DNA of 64,000 bases. Origin: Iris pallida. Lineage: Eukaryota > Streptophyta > Magnoliopsida > Asparagales > Iridaceae. The DNA is taken from the NCBI GenBank assembly GCA_029216955.1, contig JANAVB010006999.1:2500602-2564601 (forward strand). The letters are read 5' to 3'. The notes under the pieces were generated by a model. That model searched no databases. It was not told the origin of the DNA and saw only the letters and a program-made list of their open reading frames with translations. Each line of letters begins with the position of its first letter. Position 1 is the stretch's first letter. This document shows, one piece after another, positions 46,348 to 56,068 of the stretch. Made by a program: the position numbers and the translations under genes.

Positions 46348-46706
46348 GGCCTCGTTTGGTTCACGAAAAGGAAATGTATTCCTTTGTATTTTCCATGGGA
46401 ATCATAAAGTAGGATTCCTGTCACAATTCCTTTCCGTTGTTTGGTTGGTGTAGGAAAGGGAAGCAAAAAATATAACAATGGTAAAAAAAGCATTAATGGT
46501 AAAATAAGCAATAACACATGGTTACTTTTGTAATAAATGTTGGAAAAGGAGGAGGGAAAATGAATCCCATGGGTCATGAGTGGAACCATATTCCCTCCAA
46601 TTTTTTCCCTTGTGAGGAAATTGATTCTCAAGTTTGTGGTTACCAAACAAAGGAAAGGAACAACTTTTCTTTCCTAGTTCCTTAAATCGGTGAACCAAAC
46701 GAGGCC
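46348..46706. mobile_element. Tourist-like (PIF/Harbinger) MITE
   Basis: 359 bp with terminal inverse repeats GGCCTCGTTTGGTTCAC and GTGAACCAAACGAGGCC, perfect over 17 bp. Flanked by TTA (46345-46347 and 46707-46709). The TTA duplication and GGCC ends are diagnostic of PIF/Harbinger MITEs. The minus-strand frame through it is not a gene. Confidence 0.93.
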
Positions 46707-46709
46707 TTA

Positions 46710-47316
46710 GGATAATGTATATAGATGAGGACTAGGACAATAAGTATAGGTAACTTCAAGATAGGAATTGTGTTACCTATGAGTATAGATAATGGCTTTA
46801 CCTAGAGTGACTAGGTAATATATAGGTTTAGGAAGTCTATAGGTTTAGGTAATGGGTTGACACATGGGTATGGGAGATACCTATGTTGTAGTGTATGGGG
46901 TATTGAGTTTGGGTATTGGTTTTTACTAGAGTTAAGGATAGGCTAGTGTATAGGTAATTAGGTAAATAGGCCATAGTAATGGTTTTACCTATGTGAATAA
47001 GATATTGGTAGGGCAAATACATAGGATATTAGCCTAGTATAGACTAGAATACCTTGGTAAGGCAACGTATGGCCCTAAAAACCTAGGTGTAACCTAGTTT
47101 GACCAAGTTTGGCAAGGTATTGACCCAGTTGTCCTTGTGTGACCTAGAAATGACTTGGAGACCTAGAATTGACCTAGTATATCATGTTTATGATTCCAAA
47201 ACACCAATTGACATTAATATTCTATATTTAGGTCTTCGAGGTACCGTATCAGATATTGTTGACATTTTATACTACCAAAATAAGTCAAATCAACGACGAA
47301 ATAAGTCAATCCTAGA
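46710..47316. other. Non-coding left arm of CACTA-2 with a relic CACTA terminus
   Basis: TAGGTAAT/TAGGTTTAG-type repeats (46730-47040), a short TTGACC-like stretch (47095-47180) resembling the solo LTR near 9100-9600, then TACTACCAAAATAAGTCAAATC (47269) which looks like a decayed CACTA left end in the same orientation as CACTA-2. Confidence 0.5.
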
Positions 47317-47453
47317 GTGTATAGAGTGAGCCTCCCTACTTCCTTCATTCTCATTCGGGTCATTCAGTCGACTATTCCGTATCATAGGATATCTACCTCA
47401 ATCTCACCCTAGAGAAGTGTGGAAATATTAATGTTAACCAAGGTTCACAGTAA
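47317..47453. repeat. Single arm of the CACTA-4 type hairpin
   Basis: Corresponds to the outer part of one arm of the inverted repeat at 40675-41255 (GAAGTGTGGAAATATTAAT, AACCAAGGTTCACAGTA). The second arm is absent. Confidence 0.7.
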
Positions 47454-48589
47454 AGAGAGGGAAAGAAACTACATAGGATACATCATATCTATTACCACTT
47501 GTTGTATCATGATTACTTTTACAAGTGTTTAAACGATGTGCATGTGTCTATCATACAGAATTATCCTCAAATGGATATGGAGCTGAATTACTATCTGCGA
47601 AATCGTTCGTGGATGTACAACCGTCATCCTGATGACATGTGCGGTGTGCGGGATGAATTCATAGAGGGTGTACACCAGTTCCTACAGTTTGCTAAGGCGT
47701 TCTCTCAGTACATGGACGGTACCAAAATTAAGTATCCGTGTGTGAGATGTCGCAACTTGAAATATCATCCAGAAGTGGATGTTACGTATCATTTATACTC
47801 GAAGGGTTTCATGCCGAATTACTATCCGTGGAGCGAGCACGGAGAACTTGTGTCTTTAGCATCGGAGTACGAGCCTTATGTGGATGTCCACAACAACGCT
47901 CCTTACGACGATGGGTTGGTGAACATGGTTTTTGATGCGGCCGGGCTTAGTTTCGATCCGGATGATCATGATGCACCTGAGGAGGCACCGAACCCCGATG
48001 CTGCACAGTTCATGGAGTTGCTGGAGAATGCAAGGACTCCATTATATCCTGGTTGTGAGGATCATTCACCGTTGGAGGTGGTTACAAGATTGTTTAGCAT
48101 CAAGTCCAATTTTAACATGTCGCAAGATTGCTACAACCGTCTTATGGAGTTGCTTATAGAAATATTGCCTGAGGGTGCGAAGTTGCCTAAAGACTTCTAC
48201 CGGTCTAAGAGGATAGTTAGATCGCTCTGGATGGGATACGAAAAAATTGATGTCTGTCGCAACGGGTGCATGTTGTACTACAAAGACGACAAGGATGAAG
48301 ACGCCTGCAAATTTTGTGGTGTCGATTGCTACAAGGCATGTGGTAGAGGAAAGTCTGTTGGTGCCAGGAAGCCTACCTCTTCGATGCACTACTTGTCGTT
48401 GACGCCGCGGTTCAAGCGATTGTTTATGGTGAAGAAAACTGCAGAAAACATGAGTTGGCATAAGCGAGAACATTCCGAAGGAGTGTTGGATCACCCATCT
48501 GATGGAGAAGCATGGAAGCACTTTGATCGAGAGTATCCAGATTTTGCTTCTAATCCGCGTAATGTCATATTGGGTCTCACTACCAAAAT

Positions 48590-49290
48590 TTATCGATTTA
48601 GCGACGGCCGCATCCGTCGATAAGACGACGGTAATTACCATTAGCGACCGCTTACCGACGGATATTGGCCAAAAAAATCCGTCGGCAATCACCTCGTCGC
48701 TAATAACCATCCGTCGCTAAGTTGTCGTCACATGACGGAAAAGCGACGGATAGTCGACGTCACAATACGAAGCATTAGCGACGCATTGCCGACGGAATCT
48801 CGTCCACCTCAGCTTTTAAGTACTGAACTGTGTACACAATACCGACGAGCAAAGCCGTCGCTAACCCGTCGCAAAGGCGTATCAGATCGTATCATTTCGT
48901 CGCTAATCTGTCGATACCATCGATATCAAGTGACGGATTAGCGACGGCTTTCTGACGGAAAAGCCGTCGGCCAACTTCTGGAATTTCATGTCATTTCCAG
49001 CAACTTGGCGACGGATATGTCGTCTCTACGCCGTCGCAATATATCGACCGCATAGCGACGGATTAACCGTCGACCTTGTTCTAGAAATTCTTGTTATTTC
49101 CAGAATACGGGCGACGGATATGTCGTCGCTAGTCCATCGAACAATAAATCATGCCGACGGATTTTCCGTCGATCATCCGTCGCTACCTGGGAATAAATTT
49201 CAAATATCCAGTTAGCGACGGCATAACCATCGAAAAGTAGTCGAAAACTGGAGACTTCCGTCGCAAAACGGTCATAAGTCCGTCACTAAC
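48590..49290. repeat. CACTA-3 left subterminal repeat array
   Basis: About 700 bp of CCGTCGCTAA, AGCGACGG and related words in both orientations, very CpG-rich. The putative accessory-protein binding region. Confidence 0.8.
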
Positions 49291-49314
49291 TGAGAATATT
49301 TTGAAAAAAAATTA

Positions 49315-49740
49315 CAGCTTTTTAGCTGTTCGCAAAAATTTACATAAACCAAACCAATATATAATGCACACCAATTATCCAACAATCACATAGACCAAAT
49401 ATATTATGCACACCAATTATCCAAGAATGACATAGACCAAAATATGCACATACGAATTTAATGCACACCAATTATCCAAGACTCATATAGACCAAACCAA
49501 ATTAATATAAAATAGACATCAGTTATCCGGAAGAGTAACCTAATATCCATCGTTATAATCCGATCATTGCACAAATATTCCAAATTTTTCACAAATATTC
49601 CAAAACACATAGGAAAGAGTTGGCCAGTTACAGTAACCTAATATCCAATCCTGACGACCGATCATAGCACAAATATTCCAAAATTTTCACAAATATTCTA
49701 AAACACATAGGAAAATCGACTTTGGCCTCAACAAAGACCA
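49315..49740. repeat. AT-rich direct repeats in CACTA-3
   Basis: Copies of ACCAATTATCCAAGA..CATAGACCAAA and CACAAATATTCCAAAA units. Another copy of the first lies at 52690-52765. Non-coding. Confidence 0.7.
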
Positions 49741-49759
49741 CAAGTCAGACGATGAATCC

Positions 49760-50101
49760 TCACAGCCAGGGATGATAGTTGCGTTTAGGCATGTACCATT
49801 CTATCAGCCACTTTGCATACGAAGGCTCAATCTGGTTGAGGTCTTCTGTAGGGACAGGAGGGTCGGTCCCGATGCTACTACTCTCTGACGGTGGCTCCTC
49901 CTTAGCTTCAAGCTTGGGAGCAATCTCTTCCCTGATGGTCATCGGTTCTTCCTTGACCTCGACCTTTGGTAACACCTTCTCCTTAACAGTCATCGGCTCT
50001 TGTTTGACGACGGAGACTTCCTCCGTGTCGACCTCCAAGGGTTTTTTGCCTCGACCCCTTCCTCGACTAGCAGCACCACCTCGACGAGTCCTAGGAGCCA
50101 T
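49760..50101 (-). CDS. Short acidic CACTA ORF (VKQE/VKEE), CACTA-3
   Basis: 113 codons, open. Basic start (MAPRTRRGGAASRGRGRGKK), then repeated acidic motifs (VVKQEP, EVKEEP, TIREE, EAKEEP with PKVE/PKLE spacers), a Ser-rich stretch and YAKWLIEWY near the end. The ATG lies just after a TGTCAGAAAG, possibly a splice acceptor. It is the same length and plan as the CACTA-4 frame at 36502-36843, though their sequences differ widely. Retained open frame, start and ending in a mobile element otherwise lacking coding capacity argue for a real exon. Function unknown. Confidence 0.5.
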   Translation of the reverse strand: MAPRTRRGGAASRGRGRGKKPLEVDTEEVSVVKQEPMTVKEKVLPKVEVKEEPMTIREEIAPKLEAKEEPPSESSSIGTDPPVPTEDLNQIEPSYAKWLIEWYMPKRNYHPWL

Positions 50102-50359
50102 CTTTCTGACAACAGAAATTTTTATATAGGGTAAAGAAATTTACTTAAGTTATAAAAGTTGTGACGTTGGTTTTTTGCGTTAATCATCATTAGAGGGAGC
50201 AGCACTGGAAAAGTTGTGACGTTGGTAGCATGAGTAAAAATCTGTATCACAAGACTAACAGAATTACTATATAATCATGTACTCACCAATAACCGGATGT
50301 AACTGGAGTCGTTGGGCCTATCGTGCAGTAATTTGTGGATCCGCTGGTATAGGCCAGAT

Positions 50360-51049
50360 GTACTTAGTATCGAGTGTATCAAGCCTGTATCGGTCTATCG
50401 GATTGGTATAGGACGTATCATAGTGGTATTGGCCTTAACAAATTGGTATCGTCCTATATCCGATATGTACATGTATCGGCCGTATAGCTAGGATTCATAT
50501 TGGCCTTATCGATTTGGTATCGGTCATATCCGATATGTATCGGCCGTGTTGGATTATTATATACCATTTCGGATTAGTTTCATGGAAGGTTTAGTAACAA
50601 CTGTACTTGGATTTCTCTCTTCTCGAGCTAGAATACCATTGCAAGAGAATCACCAGATCGTGATTGGCCAGTTACAGTAACATATATACTTCCTTTTCTA
50701 TCAGGAAAAACGAGATTGAAAAGGAAGTACGTATGTTCTGTAACTGGCCATTTACGCTCTCGTGACTCTCTTGCAATGGTAATCTAGCTCTAGAAGAGAG
50801 AAATCCAAGTACAGTTGTTACTAAACCTTCTACGAAACTAATCCGAAATGGTATATAATAATCCAACACGACCGATACCTATCGGATATGACAGATACCA
50901 AATCGATAAGGCCAATATGAATCCTAGCTATACGGCCGATACATATCGGATAGGACGATACCAATTCGCTAAGATCAATACCAACCGATACGGCCCATAC
51001 CAAAACGATAGATCGATACTAATCCGATATGGTCAATACTTATAAGTAC
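50360..51049. repeat. Hairpin A of CACTA-3
   Basis: Arms 50360-50698 and 50718-51049 with a 19-nt loop. The inner arm pairs ACTTCCTTTTC with GAAAAGGAAGT and TGGCCAGTTACAG with CTGTAACTGGCCA; the outer arm consists of CCGATAC/GGTATCGG-rich sequence. Imperfect but continuous complementarity over about 335 bp. Confidence 0.9.
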
Positions 51050-51169
51050 CTACGGTCCAGAAGGTTGATCCGCTATAGTACACCCATGTACGATCAACGA
51101 AGTAACGATCCATTTCAATTTGGATGTGAAAATCTGTATCGTAAGACAAACTAAACATAATCAGTTCTA

Positions 51170-51547
51170 TTTCACATGCTTAATTGCCAAGTATGGGAAT
51201 GAATGGCTCAGAACACAACCCAAAATTCATTCTAGCATACATTAGTGTGAATCATCTACGTTCTGTACATATAGTGTAGTATATGTTCTTATCGTATCTA
51301 GTATCTGAAAGATGTAACAGAATCAAGATGAACTCACATAGATTACAGGTGCCCCACATTTGAGTGCTACACCAAGACTCACCGTGATGAGGTTAGTGAT
51401 TTATTTAACTTAATATAGTAATCTTGTAATTTAAAGTTGGAAGAACGTGCAAGTAGCCTTATAGTTTCTGCCTCGCCAGTCGAATGGCTTAATTGCCAAG
51501 TATCGGAACGAATGGCTCAGAACACAACCCGAGATTCATTCTAGCAT
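51170..51547. repeat. Partial copies of the 300-bp repeat family
   Basis: Two fragments (51175-51345 and 51466-51547) carrying GGCTCAGAACACAACCC and TCATTCTAGCATACATTAG, inverse in orientation to the CACTA-1 array. About 120 bp of unrelated DNA lies between them. Confidence 0.8.
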
Positions 51548-52467
51548 ACATTAGTGAGTTCATCTTGATTCTGTTACATCCTTCAGATACTAGATACGAT
51601 AAGAACATATACTACACCATATGTACAGAACATAGATGATTCACACTAATGTATGCTAGAATGAATCTTGGCTTGTGTTCTGAGTCATCCGTTCTGATCA
51701 GGCATCTTCCTTCTCCTCTCCTCCACCATGGCTCTGAACAAATCTGCTCCTCCCTCTACTTTCCTTCTTCTTATTTGACTCTCTCAGCAACATACGACAA
51801 CCAGCTCAAGTGTAGAGTCGGGGGAGAAGAAGTGGGCAGAAAGAGGAGAGGGAAGCAGCACAGCCGGCGGCATGACCCGGAGGAAGTACAGAGGTTTTCT
51901 TCAACAGCCGTAGGAAAACTATAAGGATATATCTTTTTAGCGACATATCACATTGTCAAAGACCCTTCATGTGACAATCATTTTACCGCGGTGTCGGAAG
52001 ACTAACATGTAAGTCTTCCGACACCGCGGTAACATGATATTCACATGAAGGGTCTTTGACAAGATGACTTGTCGCTAAAAAGATATATCCTTATAGTTCT
52101 CCTACGGCTGTTGAAGAAAACCTCTGTACTTCCTCCGGGTCATGCCGTCGACTGTGCTGCTTCCCCTCCTCTTCCTGTCCACTTCTTCTCCCCCGACTCT
52201 ACACTTGAGGTGGATGTCGTATGTTGCTGAGAGAGTCAAATAAGAAGAAGGGAAGTAGAGGGAGAAGCAGATTTGTTCAGAGCCATGGTGGAGGACGAGG
52301 AGAAGGAAGATGCTTGATTAGAACGGACGGCTCAGAACAAAAGCCAAGATTCATTCTAGCATACAATAGTGTGAATCATCTATGTTCTGTACATATGGTG
52401 TAGTATATGTTCTTATCGTATCTAGTATCTGAAGGACGTAACAGAATCAAGATGAACTCACTAATGT
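51548..52467. repeat. Hairpin B of CACTA-3 (arms about 456 bp)
   Basis: Left arm 51548-52003, loop 52004-52011 (8 nt), right arm 52012-52467. The innermost pairing is CGGAAGACT with AGTCTTCCG. Pairing continues through a segment holding CCACCATGGCTCTGAAC and a Glu/Gly/Arg-type GGGAGAAGAAGTG tract, then through part of the 300-bp repeat family. This is the longest and best-matched inverted repeat in the window. The short frames in it mirror each other and are not genes. Confidence 0.93.
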
Positions 52468-52660
52468 AATACTAAGACATCATCTACTACTATATAAGAT
52501 ATAGTGATAGGTTGTCGTATCATCATTGCCGAGGGATGAGGGTCGGAGGACAGTCAACTTTATCTAAGGCTACTTGCATAGTTTCTGCCTCGTCAGTCGA
52601 ATGGCTGCAGGGACTATGTCCTGATCACCATTAGTGTGAATCATCTATGTTCTGTACATA
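52468..52660. repeat. 300-bp family copy after hairpin B
   Basis: Contains GACATCATCTACTACTATA, GGTTGTCGTATCATCATTG and GCCTCGTCAGTCGAATGG, in the CACTA-3 orientation. Confidence 0.8.
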
Positions 52661-52924
52661 TGGTGCAACACTTTTCCTGTTCACAAAAATATGCATAAAC
52701 CAAACCAATATATAATGCACACCAATTATCCAAGAATCACATAGACCAAATATGCACATACGAATGGCTGCAGGGACTATGTCCTGATCACCATGTCGTA
52801 CCGTAGATTAATGCAAATAGAGCTGGAGCCAAAATACAGAAACCAAAATATAAAATACAGAAACCAAAATACAAAATATAGAATTCAAAATAGGACCCTC
52901 TGTGAGAACGGATGGCTCAGAACA

Positions 52925-53564
52925 CAACCAACCGGAGAGGATACCCTGAGAGATCCATCTGAGTAGGACGTATACTCTGAGAGATCACCTTTACAAGAAT
53001 GATATCAGTAGTGGGATTGAGTGCTGGAGGGGATACTATCAGAGTATACGTCCTACTCAGATGGGTCTCTCACCGTTACTATTTTTTTCTGACAGCATGG
53101 TGGATGTGCTCCGTCAATAGAATCTGACTCCAAGCCAAAACTTTGCCCGGAGCTCAAGTGGACATCCTTCGTGTAGAGCTCGAGTGAGAGGTTCCTGACA
53201 GCATGGTGGTCTCTTTTGTCAAAGTATCCGTGCTCGTCCCACAACCAATGTGGGATGAGCACGGATACTTTGACAAATGAGACCACCATGCTGTCAGGAA
53301 CCTCTCACTCGAGCTCTACACGAAGGATGTCTACTTGAGCTTCGGGACAAAGTTTTGGCTCGGAGCAAGAATCTGTTGACGGAGCACATCTACTATGCTG
53401 TCAGAAAAAATTAGTAACGGTGGGAGACCCATCTGAGTAGGACGTATTCTCTGATAATATCTCCTCCAGCACTCAATCCTACTACTGATATCATTCTTGT
53501 AATTGTGATATATCAGAGTATACGTCATACTGAGATGGATCTAGAATTCTCTCTTGTTGGTTGT
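52925..53564. repeat. Hairpin C of CACTA-3
   Basis: Arms 52925-53242 and 53250-53564 with a 7-nt loop. The inner arm pairs GTGCTCGTCCCAC with GTGGGATGAGCAC; further out TTGTCAAAGTATCCG, GCATGGTGG and GAGCTCGAGTGAGAGG all have their complements. The outer part includes AGTAGGACGTATACTCTGA repeats. Confidence 0.92.
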
Positions 53565-53749
53565 CGTATCATTATTGCCGAGGGATGAGGGTCGGAGGAC
53601 AGTACAAATAGTCTAATACAAAAACAACTCAATAAGTAGTCCAATACAAATAGTCTAATACAAAATAACCCAATACAAATAGTCTAATACAAATCAGTAC
53701 TAATAGCTAATGAGAAACATGCTGCTCACGCAAACGCTCAGTGATACGT

Positions 53750-53980
53750 TCACGCATCCACCTCGAAAAAGCGAGTTTTTTTGGCGCGAGGAGAGATGTC
53801 GTCCCTTGCAAAGATTGATTGAAGAGAACTCTCGGTCTCACTAGCTACCGGTGCTGGATGAATAGAACTTCCGGTCTCACTAGCAACCGATGCCACTTCC
53901 TCCGCAACTGTAGGAGGAGCCACCTCAGCATTCACTGTTTTCTTCAAACGACGTGCCGCTCCTCGGGTCATAGATGCCAT
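53750..53980 (-). pseudogene. Third, degenerate short acidic CACTA ORF
   Basis: Starts MASMTRGAARRLKK just after TTACCAG, a likely splice acceptor; the ATG context resembles that of 36843 (CTATGACCCG in both). Acidic part EVAPPTVAEEVASVASETG. The frame ends at codon 76, but the next frame reads RWMRERITERLREQ, resembling the YAQWLKREI-type ending of the other two, so a frameshift is likely. The VKEE motifs are absent. Confidence 0.4.
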
Positions 53981-54099
53981 CTGGTAAGATCGATAGTCAC
54001 AAATAATATAATTGTAACATAAGCAAGCTAACTAAAGGAACCATCATGTAATTTGAGTACATTTTCGAAAGCCGATAAAGTATTACCAATTCGATATTT

Positions 54100-54900
54100 T
54101 GCCAAGTGCGAGAACGGACGGCTCAGAAGACAACCCAAGATTCATTCAAGCATACATTAGTGTGAATCATCTATGTTCTGTAATATGGTGTAGTATATGT
54201 TCTTATCGTATCTAGTATCTGAAGAACGTAACAGAATCAAGATGAACTCACATAATGTAATACTAAGACATCATCTACTACTATATAAGATATAGTGATA
54301 GGTTGTCATATCATCATTGCCGAGGGATGAGGGTCGGAAGACAGTCAACTTCATCTACGGCTACATAGTTTCTGCCTCGCCAGTCGAATGGCTGCAGAGA
54401 CTATGTCCTGATCACCATGTCGTACCATAGATCAAATGGAGCTGGAACTGGAGCCAAAATACAGTACTACTTCACCATGTCGTACCATTTTACTCTCTCT
54501 CTCTCCTCCCCCCTCTGGCGCTCTCACTCTCTCCGACGCTCTCACACTACTAATTCCTATGTGTTTTAAGTGTGAGAACGGATGGCTCAGAACACAACCC
54601 AAGATTCATTCTAGCATACATTAGTGTGAATCATCTATATTCTGTATACATATCGTGTAGTATATGTTAACCTTATCGTATCTAGTATCTGAAGGACGTA
54701 CGTAACAGAATCAAGATGAACTCACTAATGTAATACTAAGACATCATCTACTACTATATAAGATATAGTGATGGGTTGTCGTATCATCATTGCCGAGGGA
54801 TGAGGGTCGTAGGACAGGCAACTTTATCTACGGCAACATAGTTTCTGCCTCGCCAGTCGAATGGCTGCAGGGAATATTCGTCACCATGTCGTACCGTAGA
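54100..54900. repeat. Two more copies of the 300-bp repeat family
   Basis: Copies at about 54110-54430 and 54570-54890, both with GGCTCAGAA.ACAACCCAAGATTC...GTAGTATATGTT...CGAATGGCTGCAG. A CTCTCTCTCTCC tract (54493-54530) separates them. Confidence 0.85.
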
Positions 54901-55147
54901 TTAATGCAATTAATGGAGCTGAAAATATCCGTCGCTAACCGGTAACTAGTCCGTCGCTAACTGAGATTGTCACATACACATATGTATATCACAGCTAGAT
55001 GTATAGATATATACATCTATACAGAAGCACACAACTGATAGAACTCGCACTGTCCTTGAGACAGTGAACATATACACCATGAATCCAAACCCCATATATA
55101 TTCACATTTACTAATCCAAACACCACCAAACTAATAAAACACCCAAT

Positions 55148-55738
55148 ATGGATAACACATTATTTAGCCAATATATAAACTCAGATGAATTTGAGAAGCA
55201 AAGCTACCCGCCGCCCCCGACCAAACCGTCCCAAGCCAGCCGCCCAGCCCCCGAGCCTCCACCCCAAGCCCACCGCCCAGACCCCGACCCAAGCAAGCCG
55301 CCAGCCCCCGACGCCCAAAACCCCAAGCCCGCCTCCAAGACACCGACGCCCACGACCCAAGCCTTACCGGGGCCCCCAGACCACGACGCCCCCAGCCCCA
55401 AGCCCGCCGCCCCAGCCCCGCACCCAAGCCAGCCGCCAAGGCCCCAGACGGCCCAGCCCAAAGCGCGCAGCCCAGCCACCGGACACCGCGAGAGAGAGAC
55501 GAGACGAGAGAGAGAGAGAGACGAGCGAGATGTAGAGAGGGGGGGGGGGTTACCTTCGGTTGAGAGAGAGGGTGAGGACGACGACGACGGACACGACGCC
55601 ACTCACCGAAGCCGACACCGGCGATGCCGAGAGAGAGAGAGAAGGGGAGGAGAGAGAGTGAATTTGGGAGACGAATGCGAAAAAGTTTCCCCCGCCGTTT
55701 TATTTAAAGTCTGGAACGTAAATATAGCGACGGACTAG
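55148..55738 (+). other. Pro-rich low-complexity frame in CACTA-3
   Basis: 196 open codons dominated by Pro, Ala, Lys and Arg, with long frames open on the opposite strand and in other phases. This is what CCC/GGG-rich low-complexity DNA produces. It corresponds in position to the GC-rich leader blocks of the other CACTA elements (with GAGAGA tracts at 55490-55540). I do not call it a gene. Confidence 0.4.
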
Positions 55739-56068
55739 CGACTGGTAGATATCCGTCGCCCGGTTGTCGCCCTTTTGGATAAGTGCCGACTGACTATCCG
55801 TCGCTACGTCGTCGAAAATATGTCCCGCCAATTTTCTACACTATTTCCGCCAAATATACGACTGTGTTGCGACTACGGAAGATCCGTCGCTATGTTACCG
55901 TCAGTCTAGCGACGGCTGAGCGACTTTTCCTCCTCCTAAAATTAAAATAAAAATGGCAAAGGCTTGTAGTCGAAATTCAGTCGCTGAGCGGCCACTAAAC
56001 CGTTGCTAATACGACGAAAAAGTTCCGTCGCTTAACATCCATCGCTAAATGGGTGTATTTTGGTAGTG
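55725..56068. repeat. CACTA-3 right subterminal repeat array
   Basis: TAGCGACGG/CCGTCGCTA words up to the terminal CACTA inverse repeat. Confidence 0.78.

Larger units (their letters stand above)
48578..56068. mobile_element. CACTA-3, non-autonomous CACTA element with giant hairpins
   Basis: 7491 bp inserted in the CACTA-2 transposase. Ends CACTACCAAAAT and its inverse (12 bp perfect). The 3-bp duplication is TCT (48575-48577 and 56069-56071). Excising it restores the reading frame (LGL then CSDGF), and the uninterrupted CACTA-4 copy supports that join. Its subterminal repeats use CCGTCGCTAA/TAGCGACGGA words, unlike the ACGTCGGTAAACGTCGG of CACTA-1 and CACTA-2, so it is a different subfamily. 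There is no transposase. The interior has three inverted repeats of about 640-920 bp, dispersed copies of the CACTA-1 300-bp repeat, and two short acidic minus-strand frames. Confidence 0.92.

Noticed and set aside
53053..53289. 78-codon frame in hairpin C
   Set aside because: It lies across the loop and both arms of an inverted repeat; no similarity recognised, and a mirrored frame is equally possible.
55148..55738. 196-codon Pro/Ala-rich protein
   Set aside because: Low-complexity C-rich DNA with long open frames on both strands; no recognisable domain, and it coincides with the GC-rich leader region seen in other CACTA elements.
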